A stretch of 16,140 nt of DNA, from positions 1 to 16,140 of the forward strand of contig CAJWBT010000017.1 in the NCBI GenBank assembly GCA_913020235.1, written 5' to 3'. This document shows positions 7,537-14,267 of the stretch, in pieces (the stretch's first letter is position 1; each line of letters opens with the position of its first letter). Position numbers and translations under genes: made by a program. This DNA is from an uncultured Chloroflexota bacterium. Its GTDB lineage: Bacteria > Chloroflexota > Dehalococcoidia > UBA3495. Below the pieces are notes generated by a model. It made no database searches. It saw nothing but the letters and a program-made list of their open reading frames with translations, and was not told the DNA's origin.

Positions 7537-7632
7537 CTTGCACCCCCGTCGTGACCGCTCTTGACAGCCGCAGCTTATCCCAGGCGCGGGAGCGCGTCAA
7601 CGCACGCCGTCCGACGGTTGCCAAATGCCGTA

Positions 7633-7661
7633 TTGCCATTGGGTAGGCCAATTAGTATGAT
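7633..7661 (+). promoter_or_regulatory. Sigma70-like promoter of the redoxin cluster
   Basis: TTGCCA (7633-7638) and TATGAT (7656-7661) are spaced by 17 bp, each one base off consensus or close to it. It would start transcription about 60 bp before the redoxin ATG at 7729. No operator-like repeat is evident next to it. Confidence 0.5.
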
Positions 7662-7728
7662 AGCCTCACGGCGCCAACCCTTTATGCCCTGCCGATAATC
7701 CGGCCAAGCCCCGATGCGAGAGGTTGCG

Positions 7729-8232
7729 ATGGGCGATAAGCTACAACAGGGTGACCGGTTTCCACAGCTGACGCTGAAGCTGGTCGACGGAGGAACGGTT
7801 CGACTCCCCGCCGAGGCACCGAGCCGCTACACAGCGGTGCTCTTTTACCGCGGCCACTGGTGACCCTATTGCGTGCGGCAGTTGGCCGCATGGGAGGCGA
7901 AGAAACCCGAGCTGGACGCCCTGGATGCAACAATCTACGCCGTGAGCACCGACTCGTTGGAACACGCCAAGGAGGTGGTGGGTACCGGCCTCAGCTTCAA
8001 CGTGGCCTTCGGCGCGGCCAGGGATGACGGCGAACTCGTAGGCGCCTGGTGGGGGGAAGAGCACGACGGCTTCATTCAACCGGCGGAGTTCCTGCTGGGA
8101 CGCGGAGGCGTGGTCTTGGGCGCCATGTACGCCTCCGGCCCGGTGGGCCGCATGGGCGCGGATGAGGCATTGCGGTTGATCACTTCCCGGGAGCGCCGCA
8201 GGACGGAGCGGGAACAAGCGGGCGCCACCTAG
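7729..8232 (+). CDS. Selenocysteine-containing AhpC/TSA-type redoxin (in-frame TGA read as Sec45)
   Basis: One reading frame of 167 residues is interrupted only by TGA at 7861-7863. Both sides are redoxin sequence: GDRFPQLTLKLVDGGTVRLP (8-27) is the usual peroxiredoxin-like N terminus, and the TGA falls in YRGHW-U-PYC (40-48), where relatives have a cysteine in W-C-P-x-C. Sec45 would be the attacking residue and Cys48 the resolving one, giving a UxxC redox pair for peroxide or disulfide reduction in the cytoplasm. A hairpin with bacterial SECIS geometry follows directly. The ATG at 7729 has GAGAGG (7718-7723) upstream; an in-frame ATG at 7714 is possible. A caller treating TGA as stop would start at GTG 7873 and lose the active site. 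The alternative is a nonsense mutation, but no other damage is seen. It leads a plus-strand cluster. Confidence 0.8.
7864..7894 (+). promoter_or_regulatory. Candidate bacterial SECIS hairpin after the Sec TGA
   Basis: Right after TGA 7861-7863, bases 7872-7879 pair with 7885-7892 (seven Watson-Crick pairs and one G-U), leaving the loop AGUUG (7880-7884). The loop starts 16 bases after the TGA and has G as its second base. Both agree with the published bacterial SECIS rule of a G among the first two loop bases at roughly 16-37 nt. CCC (7864-7866) can alternatively extend pairing with GGG (7892-7894). It lies inside the coding frame, as bacterial elements do. Confidence 0.65.
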
Positions 8233-8289
8233 CCGGGTACCGGCCGGATATCCCCCCGGGCGGCGCAACTTCACGGAAGGATAGCGCGC

Positions 8290-9102
8290 ATGACAGACCG
8301 AGAGCTGGTCGACAATATGGAGCGGGTCTGGCGGTCTATCGCCGACCTCTGCTCTCCCTTCACCGAATGGGAGTGGAACACGCCGACAGATTGTCCCGGC
8401 TGGTCGGCGCAGGACCAACTCTCGCACCTGGCCGGTTCCGAGTGCCGGATTCTGGGGCGGCCCGACCCGGACCACACGCCGCCAGAGATGAGCCACATGA
8501 GAAACGACATGGGCCGGAGAAACGAGGCGGCGGTGGACTGGCGGCGCTCCTGGCCCGGGGCCAAGGTGCTGGAGGAGTTCCAGGAGGTGACCGCCGAGCG
8601 GCTGAGGCTTCTCCGAGCCATGACGCCTGACGATTTCGCGGCGGAGACCGAGACGCCCATCGGTCTGGCGCCCCAGCGCGACTTCATCCGGATACGGATC
8701 TTCGATGCCTGGGTCCACGAGCAGGACATCCGGCGCGCCGTGGGACGGTCCGGAAGCCTGGAAGGGCCGGTAGCCGAGCACTCCATAGGCCGGGTGGCCA
8801 TGGCCATGCCCTACGTTGTCGGCAAGAAGGCCCAGGCTCCCGACGGCGCCACGGTGGTATTCGAGGTCACCGGGCCGGCCGGCCGCGTCTTGCCCGTGGG
8901 CGTGGAAAGGTCTCGCGCCAGGGTGCTGGATCAGGTTCCAACCCTGCCCACAGTGTCCCTGACCATGGATGCACAGACCTTCGCGTGCCTGGGCTGTGGC
9001 CGCTGGGGGCCCGGCGAGGCGATTGGGACCGGCAAGGTGCAGATTCACGGGGACCGGGCCCTTGGTGAAGCGATCATGGGCCAGATGAACTTCATGATCT
9101 GA
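8290..9102 (+). CDS. Maleylpyruvate isomerase/DinB-type protein (mycothiol-dependent family)
   Basis: A 270-residue soluble protein with the two-domain plan of the mycothiol-dependent maleylpyruvate isomerase family. The N-terminal DinB-like four-helix bundle carries CPGWSAQDQLSHLAG (35-49, with His46) and DAWVHEQDIRRA (139-150, with His143 and Asp146), the usual metal-binding positions. The C-terminal SCP2-like domain ends in GRWGPGEAIGTGKVQIHGD (about 238-256), the family's common GDxxLG-type tail. Members catalyse thiol-assisted isomerisation or transfer using mycothiol or a similar thiol; whether this host makes mycothiol cannot be seen. GGAAGGA lies about 8 bp before the ATG. It starts 57 bp after the redoxin stop and ends 17 bp before the first deacetylase, which suggests one transcript. 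Exact reaction unknown. Confidence 0.83.
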   Translation: MTDRELVDNMERVWRSIADLCSPFTEWEWNTPTDCPGWSAQDQLSHLAGSECRILGRPDPDHTPPEMSHMRNDMGRRNEAAVDWRRSWPGAKVLEEFQEVTAERLRLLRAMTPDDFAAETETPIGLAPQRDFIRIRIFDAWVHEQDIRRAVGRSGSLEGPVAEHSIGRVAMAMPYVVGKKAQAPDGATVVFEVTGPAGRVLPVGVERSRARVLDQVPTLPTVSLTMDAQTFACLGCGRWGPGEAIGTGKVQIHGDRALGEAIMGQMNFMI

Positions 9103-9119
9103 ACGGGAGGCAGGTTCCC

Positions 9120-10028
9120 ATGCCGCTACCACCTGACCGAGTGGACTATAGCCCAATCATCGAGCGGCCGCGCCTGGAGTGGCCCAACGGCGCCCGGGTG
9201 GCCCTCTGGGTCGCACCCAACGTCGAGCACTACGAATACCTTCCCGACTATGACGGGCACCGAAACCCCTGGCCCCGCACCCCCTATCCCGATGTCCAGC
9301 AGTACTCCCACCGCGACTACGGGAACCGGATCGGCTTCTGGCGCATGCTTGACGTCCTGGACCGCCACGAGATCAGGTGCTGCGTTTCCCTCAACATGGC
9401 GGTGCTGGAGCACTACCCGGAAGTCGCCAAGGCCATGGTCGATAGGGACTGGGACTTCATGAGCCACGGTATCTACAATACCCGCTACCTCAACACCTAT
9501 TCCGAGGAACAGGAGCGGGAGTTCTACCGGGACTGTATCGAGACTCTGCGGAAGCACACCGGAAAACAGCTCAAGGGTATGCTGGGGCCGGCCATCTCGG
9601 ACACCGAACGCACCCCCGACCTGATGGCCGAGGCCGGCCTCATCTACCACACCGACTGGATGCACGACGACCAGCCGGTGCCCATCCGGGTGAAGTCGGG
9701 AAAGCTGATCTCGGTGCCTTACTCCGTCGAGTTGAACGACGCACCCCTGTTCCGGGGCAACTACGAAGGCGACTACTTCGCCCGGATCTGCAAGGACCAG
9801 TTCGACCAACTCTACGAGGAGGGTGAGCAGAGCGGCCGCGTCATGTGCATCGCCCTGCACCCGTACATCATGGGCCAGCCCCACCGTGCCAAGTACCTGG
9901 ATGATCTCCTGGGCTACATCATGTCCCACGACGGGGTATGGCAGACCACCGCCGACGATATAGCCAAGTACTACATCGCCAACTACTATGACCAGGCGGT
10001 TGAGCACGCCCGGCAGTTCACACCCTAG
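9120..10028 (+). CDS. Polysaccharide deacetylase-family protein, PuuE-like (first of a tandem pair)
   Basis: A 302-residue NodB-fold protein of the PuuE (allantoinase-like) type rather than a classical chitin or peptidoglycan deacetylase. Landmarks: NVEHYE (34-39) in place of the metal-binding Asp-Asp motif; SHRDYGNRIGFWRMLDVLDRH (63-83); FMSHGIYN (113-120), keeping only one His of the usual HxxxH pair; GPAISDTERTPDLMAEAGL (156-174); TDWMHDDQP (178-186); and ALHPYIMGQP (245-254). Loss of the standard metal ligands is known in the PuuE group. It lacks a signal peptide, so it acts in the cytoplasm, probably on a small amide or ring substrate. GGGAGG (9105-9110) precedes the ATG by 9 bp. Substrate unknown; it is homologous to the next gene. 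Confidence 0.88.
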   Translation: MPLPPDRVDYSPIIERPRLEWPNGARVALWVAPNVEHYEYLPDYDGHRNPWPRTPYPDVQQYSHRDYGNRIGFWRMLDVLDRHEIRCCVSLNMAVLEHYPEVAKAMVDRDWDFMSHGIYNTRYLNTYSEEQEREFYRDCIETLRKHTGKQLKGMLGPAISDTERTPDLMAEAGLIYHTDWMHDDQPVPIRVKSGKLISVPYSVELNDAPLFRGNYEGDYFARICKDQFDQLYEEGEQSGRVMCIALHPYIMGQPHRAKYLDDLLGYIMSHDGVWQTTADDIAKYYIANYYDQAVEHARQFTP

Positions 10029-10186
10029 GGGCGGTCCCCAAAGGGTTCAGCTTCAATCTCAACCCGCTCACCCCGGCTCTGATTCCCCGCGCTGACAGGC
10101 AGAGGACCAATCCCTTCCCCTCTATGGGGTGCCAGGTAGTCAGCCGGAACCAGGCCAACCATCAAGCGTACAGGAGAGGTGTCGCC

Positions 10187-11101
10187 ATGCCCGCCCAACG
10201 CCGTTTCGGGATGGACCACGAGCACTATGACTGGTCTCCCTTCCCCAGCCGGGAGGTACTGCGGTGGCAGGGGAACGCCAGATTAGCCCTCTGCGTCATC
10301 GTCAACTTGGAACACATGGAATGGTACCCTCCGGAGGGCAGCATCACCACAGTCCTGGCCGGAGGCATCGCCCCCCGGCCCTTCCCCGACTTTCCCCGCT
10401 TGACCCACCGCGAGTACGGCCATCGCGTCGGCATTTTCAGGGTACTGGATGCACTGGAAAAGCATGGCATCAAGGCCACGGTGGCCATGGACGTCAAGAC
10501 CGCGGAAAACTATCCGTACCTGGTCCGCCACTGCTTGGGGCGCGGCTGCGAGATCATCGGCCACGGAATATCGGCCAGCCAGATGATCTCCAGCAACATG
10601 TCCGAAGAGGAGGAGCGGAGGTACATCCTAACGTCGTTGGAGGCCCTCACGAAGGCTACTGGCAAGGTCCCGGCAGGCTGGCTGGGCCCGGAATACGGTG
10701 AGTCATCGATCACGCCCCAGTTGCTGGCGCAAGCGGGAATCGGCTACGTTTGCGACTGGGCCAACGATGAGCAGCCCTATCCCATGAAGGGTCAGTCGGG
10801 CGAGTTGATCGCGCTTCCGATCATGGTGGAGCTGGACGACGTGCAAGCACTGTGGACCCGCCGCGTCCCCATAGACCGGTACGGGGAGTCGCTCAAAGAG
10901 TGCTTCGACGCCATGTACCGGGACGGAGAGCATAACGGACGGCTGCTGACCCTGAACCTTCATCCCTGGCTCATCGGGCAGCCGTTCCGAATCGGCTACC
11001 TGGACGACGCGTTGGGGTACATGACCCGCCGGCAGGGCGTGTGGGCCGCCACCGGCTCCGAGATTATCGATTGGTACCGGCGCAACCCTCCCGGGGCCTA
11101 G
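10187..11101 (+). CDS. Polysaccharide deacetylase-family protein, PuuE-like (second of a tandem pair)
   Basis: A 304-residue divergent paralogue of the preceding gene, alignable along its full length: NLEHME (40-45), LTHREYGHRVGIFRVLDALEKH (72-93), EIIGHGISAS (122-131), GPEYGESSITPQLLAQAGI (167-185), CDWANDEQP (189-197), MVELDD (213-218), NLHPWLIGQP (257-266) and GVWAATGSEIIDWY (284-297). As in its neighbour, the canonical NodB metal motifs are altered, pointing to PuuE-like amidohydrolase chemistry. The frame opens at 10124, but ATG 10187 has GGAGAGGT (10173-10180) 6 bp upstream, which decides the start. The 158-bp gap after the first copy holds only a weak GGGG-CGGT-CCCC stem near 10028, so co-transcription is plausible. 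The divergence suggests an old duplication with different substrates, or a heteromer. Confidence 0.87.
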   Translation: MPAQRRFGMDHEHYDWSPFPSREVLRWQGNARLALCVIVNLEHMEWYPPEGSITTVLAGGIAPRPFPDFPRLTHREYGHRVGIFRVLDALEKHGIKATVAMDVKTAENYPYLVRHCLGRGCEIIGHGISASQMISSNMSEEEERRYILTSLEALTKATGKVPAGWLGPEYGESSITPQLLAQAGIGYVCDWANDEQPYPMKGQSGELIALPIMVELDDVQALWTRRVPIDRYGESLKECFDAMYRDGEHNGRLLTLNLHPWLIGQPFRIGYLDDALGYMTRRQGVWAATGSEIIDWYRRNPPGA

Positions 11102-11140
11102 AGGCGTACCTTCGCCGGCAATGGCCGGATTGAAAACAGG

Positions 11141-12844
11141 CTAGCCGGTGCGCGGCCAGTCGACCTTAAGCCTATCCGCCGCCAGCGCCTCCAGCTTGGC
11201 TCCCGGCATTCGCTTTAGCAGCAGCTCCAACGAAAACACCTTGGTCCCCAGATCGAGGGTGAACTGAATTCCGGCCTCCCTGGACACGAGCCGCTTCTCA
11301 ACGATGGTGCCCGCGGCTATGTCCTCCAGGATCTCCCAGACGATCGCGATCTCCTCCTGCCCGAGAGTGGAGGGGAACATCACGTAGAAGCGCCCCGAAT
11401 ACGACGACGGTAGGGGCTCCGGGGCCGCCTCGTCGGTCGCCGCCGGATGGTGCCCATCTCCCGCCTCCGGCTCCGGGGAGGCCGGCATGGGAATCGCGCC
11501 GGCCGGCCGTTTGGCGCCCGCCGGCGCGGGCTCCTTGGCAGCCGGCTCTTTCCCCGCCGCCGCCGTTCCGGAAGGTCTGTTCGGGACTTCTATGTTAAGC
11601 CCGGACCGGTCCCCTCTCTGGCCGGCCCCTCTGGTTGGAGAGACCGGGGCCGCGCCTTCCGAGGGATCGTGCGGGAAAGCGCCCGCAGCGAATTCCCTCC
11701 GGAGCTGCTCGGCCGCCGACATCGCGGTAGGTTCGGCGGCCTCCACCACCACCGACTGAGATGGCGTCTCGGCCTTCTCCGTCGCCGTCGGAGCGCCACC
11801 ACCGGTCTCCCCAACCGGAGGGACCGGCTCTTCTGCTCCGGCGGAAGCCGGCTGTTCCTGCGTCTCCCGCCGCCGCCGCGGCTTGCTTCCGCCGGTTCCG
11901 GAAGGAGTGTCGGTCCCTTCTGAATCGTCCGGGTCCATCCGGAGGGGGGAGACGGGTTCCCTCTGGATTCCCAGCCCGGGTGCGACCGGCTCGTGCATCG
12001 ATCCCTCGTCCAGTTGCACTTCTCCCGGGATGGAGCCTCTCCTCACTTGATCCAGGGCGTCCTGTCCCATGAGCGCCAGTTCGCTCCCAATGGCCTGGGC
12101 GCCTCTCAGGTCCTCCAGGGCGGAGTTTCTAAGAGATTCAGCAACCGAGGAGAGATTGACCGATTCTCTCATCTCCCGCTCTACCTGGACGGCCGCGGAC
12201 GCGAGGGAGGCAATAGCCTTCAGGAGTCCCGCGGTGGCCTTTTGCCTGGCCCTATCGGCTTCTTCCCAGGCCGCTTCCTTGCTGGCCCGCCGCAGATCCG
12301 CCTGGGCTCTCCTGGCCTCATCGACCTCTTTGATGGTCCTCAACCGTTCGGCGACGCCGGGCAGGCTGGCGTTGAAACCTCGGTCAAAGGCCGTCCAGGT
12401 CACCTCCCCCAGACGCCGGGCCTCTAACCACGCCGCCTCGGCCTGGTCCATGGTCTCCCGGGCCTCTTCTCTGGATGCAGCCGCTCTATGCCTGTTGGCC
12501 AGCATTGCTTGCATCCCGTCTCGAGCCGCGCCTATCGTTTCCTCAAGCTCAACCCACGTCTTGTACATCTGCGGCAGGTTGGGACTAGGGCCCCTGGAAT
12601 CCGGAGATTCCGAGGCTTGCGGCTCTTGGGCCGCTCTGGCCGCCGCCACTTTTTCATCCGCCTGCGGCCCTTCCAAGCGTGATCGCCCTGCGGCCGTCTC
12701 TGGACTACCGCTTTCGTCCGTCACCGAAGGGGGGCGGTCAGCCGCAGTCGTATCCAGCCCATCGTCAGCATCGCCCGAGTCGTCCCGCTCGGGGTCTGGC
12801 CGCGACTTGCCTTTACCGATCTTGAACCAAGAGAACCAGCCCAT
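11141..12844 (-). CDS. Large coiled-coil and proline-rich protein of unknown function
   Basis: A 567-residue protein I do not recognise. A short aromatic N terminus (MGWFSWFKIGKGK) leads into an acidic, disordered stretch (to about 90). Then comes a long Ala/Glu/Arg-rich helical region (about 95-265) with heptad-like spacing, probably coiled coil. A Pro/Gly/Thr/Glu-rich linker (about 270-475) follows, and finally a compact C-terminal domain (about 478-567) starting SGRFYVMFPSTLGQEEIAIVW. There is no membrane helix. The architecture suggests a scaffold or a cytoskeletal, division or surface adaptor, but that is only inference. The frame also has an ATG 9 bases earlier (12853); I prefer 12844 because GGGGATGGA sits 6 bases before it. 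It is convergent with the deacetylase pair and has its own strong promoter. Confidence 0.75.
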   Translation of the reverse strand: MGWFSWFKIGKGKSRPDPERDDSGDADDGLDTTAADRPPSVTDESGSPETAAGRSRLEGPQADEKVAAARAAQEPQASESPDSRGPSPNLPQMYKTWVELEETIGAARDGMQAMLANRHRAAASREEARETMDQAEAAWLEARRLGEVTWTAFDRGFNASLPGVAERLRTIKEVDEARRAQADLRRASKEAAWEEADRARQKATAGLLKAIASLASAAVQVEREMRESVNLSSVAESLRNSALEDLRGAQAIGSELALMGQDALDQVRRGSIPGEVQLDEGSMHEPVAPGLGIQREPVSPLRMDPDDSEGTDTPSGTGGSKPRRRRETQEQPASAGAEEPVPPVGETGGGAPTATEKAETPSQSVVVEAAEPTAMSAAEQLRREFAAGAFPHDPSEGAAPVSPTRGAGQRGDRSGLNIEVPNRPSGTAAAGKEPAAKEPAPAGAKRPAGAIPMPASPEPEAGDGHHPAATDEAAPEPLPSSYSGRFYVMFPSTLGQEEIAIVWEILEDIAAGTIVEKRLVSREAGIQFTLDLGTKVFSLELLLKRMPGAKLEALAADRLKVDWPRTG

Positions 12845-12927
12845 GTTTTCCATCCCCAGATGAAGAGTACCGAAACGCCCTGCCCCGATACACGCGAGGC
12901 TTCCTCCTCCCCAGCCGTAATAGCTGT

Positions 12928-12956
12928 ATTATAGGTGTGCGCCAGAAGCCAGTCAA
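12928..12956 (-). promoter_or_regulatory. Near-consensus sigma70 promoter for the coiled-coil protein
   Basis: On the minus strand TTGACT (12956-12951) and TATAAT (12933-12928) are separated by exactly 17 bp, one base from the full sigma70 consensus. The expected start lies about 75 bp before the ATG at 12844. This is the strongest promoter in the window by eye. Confidence 0.7.
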
Positions 12957-13116
12957 CTGAATTACGTTCACGAGACGCCCGTTATTCGGTCGTTTACTCC
13001 GAAGAGGCGCGGTCAGCGCGCTTCCTTCCGCCGGCTTTTGGTGGTGCCATCTTATCGAACGGCCACCGGCCACCCAGGATGGGCTCGCGGTCCCAGAGAT
13101 TGGCGATGGCATCCCC
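12957..13116. other. Spacer between divergent promoters
   Basis: This is the central part of the 365-bp gene-free gap 12845-13209, between the minus-strand promoter at 12928 and the plus-strand promoter at 13117. I see no RNA gene, convincing short gene or clear operator repeat here; open frames crossing it lack ribosome binding sites and family-like sequence. Confidence 0.5.
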
Positions 13117-13145
13117 TTGACACCCATAGGGTGCTGTGATATTTT
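13117..13145 (+). promoter_or_regulatory. Sigma70-like promoter of the respiratory operon
   Basis: A perfect TTGACA (13117-13122) is followed after 17 bp by TATTTT (13140-13145). It would start transcription about 60 bp before the small membrane protein at 13210 and could drive the alternative complex III genes behind it. Confidence 0.55.
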
Positions 13146-13209
13146 TCACCTGGCTTTCCCTTGAGGGATGTCCTGCCTGAATCGAACTCCGTGACGGTGC
13201 AGCACAAGA

Positions 13210-13506
13210 ATGTTTGATGATCCCAAGGCGTTGACCAACGCTAATTGGAACGACATCCATATCTGGCTACAATTGTTCTGGACCTATGTCCCGTTGATCG
13301 TCACGTTCGCGCTTACCATGCTGGTCGCCCACGCCTTGATCCCGTCCCTCATCATCACCGGCCAACTTCCTCAGTCGGCGAACCGCTATAGACTTCCGTT
13401 GACCGGGTTCGCGTTTCTGGTGCTGATCGCCGCTGTAACCATTCTGGTCCTGGGCATAAACCAAACGCTAGAAGTGGAAAACTTCTGGGACCGGTACCTG
13501 ATATAG
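13210..13506 (+). CDS. Small two-helix membrane protein upstream of ActA
   Basis: A 98-residue protein with two clear membrane helices, about residues 24-48 (YVPLIVTFALTMLVAHALIP) and 66-84 (GFAFLVLIAAVTILVLGI). They are joined by a short polar loop with SANRYR, and both termini are charged. I do not recognise a named family. It lies directly after a good promoter and about 100 bp ahead of the ActA gene in the same direction, so an accessory or assembly role for the quinol-oxidising complex is a reasonable inference. It does not match the usual ActC-ActF subunits, which are either much larger or follow ActB. The ribosome binding site is weak (GGTGCAGCACAAGA before ATG). Size and hydrophobic pattern make a real gene likely; function unknown. 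Confidence 0.7.
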   Translation: MFDDPKALTNANWNDIHIWLQLFWTYVPLIVTFALTMLVAHALIPSLIITGQLPQSANRYRLPLTGFAFLVLIAAVTILVLGINQTLEVENFWDRYLI

Positions 13507-13520
13507 CCACGGGCGGGCTT

Positions 13521-13544
13521 AGCCCCGGCGGGCCGCGCCGGGCT
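13521..13544 (+). terminator. GC-rich hairpin between small membrane gene and ActA
   Basis: AGCCCCGGCG (13521-13530) pairs with CGCCGGGCT (13536-13544) around a GGCCG loop, with one bulged C. The stem is strong but followed by TCCTTGG rather than a T-run. It may be an attenuator, partial terminator or mRNA-stability element in the operon. Confidence 0.35.
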
Positions 13545-13612
13545 TCCTTGGACCGGCCCGCAACGGACTCAATCGGACCGAGATACTGGGAAACGGACGG
13601 ATTTAGCTGCCA

Positions 13613-14245
13613 ATGAGACTGACAGGAAAAATAGTGGCGCTGGCCGTGGTGGGGGCAGGTACCACGGGCATCGTCGGTTTCCTTCTGGTCGTGCTACTCA
13701 TTTCCTGGTTTTCCAACCCGCCCTTCGGCCTGGGTAACGCTCCGGCTCAGCCCATAGCCTTCCCCCACACCACGCACGCGGGACCCGTCGAGGCGGGCGG
13801 CGATGGCATCCAGTGCGAATTCTGCCACCGGAACGTGACCAAGGGGGCAGCGGCGACCGTCCCCGCGGTGGAACAATGTATGTTCTGCCATCAACAGATC
13901 GGGGAAGAGAACCTGGTGGGCGCGACCAATGTGAACCTGGCGGAGGTGGCCAAGGTCCGGCAGAGCTTCGCCGACGGCGCTCCCATTAACTGGGAGCGGG
14001 TGCACCGGCTGCCCGACCACGTGCGCTTCGTCCACGAGGCCCACATCCGGTTCTTCACTCAACAGGATACGTCGAACCTTCCCAGCGAGCAGAAGGTGCA
14101 GGCGGTCTGCTCAACTTGCCACGGCGACGTGGCCGCCATGACCGAGGTCAAACCCAAGCGGGGCCAATCGCTGAAGATGGGCACGTGCCTGGACTGCCAC
14201 CGGGACAACAACGTCCCCACCGATTGCACGGTGTGTCACAAGTGA
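13613..14245 (+). CDS. actA: Alternative complex III pentaheme cytochrome c subunit ActA
   Basis: A 210-residue protein with an N-terminal membrane anchor (about residues 6-32) and five CxxCH heme-c sites: 68-72 (CEFCH), 89-93 (CMFCH), 166-170 (CSTCH), 192-196 (CLDCH) and 205-209 (CTVCH). Free histidines at 52, 55, 131, 137, 141 and 144 can act as distal ligands. Five hemes, one anchor and a following large ActB-type gene 22 bp downstream match ActA of alternative complex III, the bc1 replacement that oxidises quinol and passes electrons outward to cytochrome c or directly to an oxidase. Hemes face the outside (periplasm or its equivalent). The ribosome binding site is weak. A multiheme cytochrome of another molybdopterin-type complex is the alternative, but the order and heme count favour ActA. 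Confidence 0.87.
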   Translation: MRLTGKIVALAVVGAGTTGIVGFLLVVLLISWFSNPPFGLGNAPAQPIAFPHTTHAGPVEAGGDGIQCEFCHRNVTKGAAATVPAVEQCMFCHQQIGEENLVGATNVNLAEVAKVRQSFADGAPINWERVHRLPDHVRFVHEAHIRFFTQQDTSNLPSEQKVQAVCSTCHGDVAAMTEVKPKRGQSLKMGTCLDCHRDNNVPTDCTVCHK

Positions 14246-14267
14246 AATCAAGCAAGGTTCTCATCCG

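Noticed and set aside
7873..8232. A separate short gene starting at GTG 7873
   Set aside because: It would lack the redoxin N terminus and active site, has no ribosome binding site of its own, and is in frame with the upstream half; reading through TGA 7861 explains both parts.
7741..9156. A 471-codon open frame on the minus strand across the redoxin and isomerase genes
   Set aside because: It is antisense to two genes with clear family motifs, its translation is rich in His, Gly, Pro and Arg as expected for a mirrored GC-rich frame, and it shows no domain or ribosome binding site.
9126..10007. A 293-codon minus-strand open frame opposite the first deacetylase
   Set aside because: It is a Val/Gly/His-rich mirror frame of a gene with clear PuuE-like motifs.
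12994..13260. An 88-codon minus-strand frame in the divergent spacer
   Set aside because: It overlaps the start of the small membrane protein and the promoter at 13117, has no ribosome binding site and no recognisable features.
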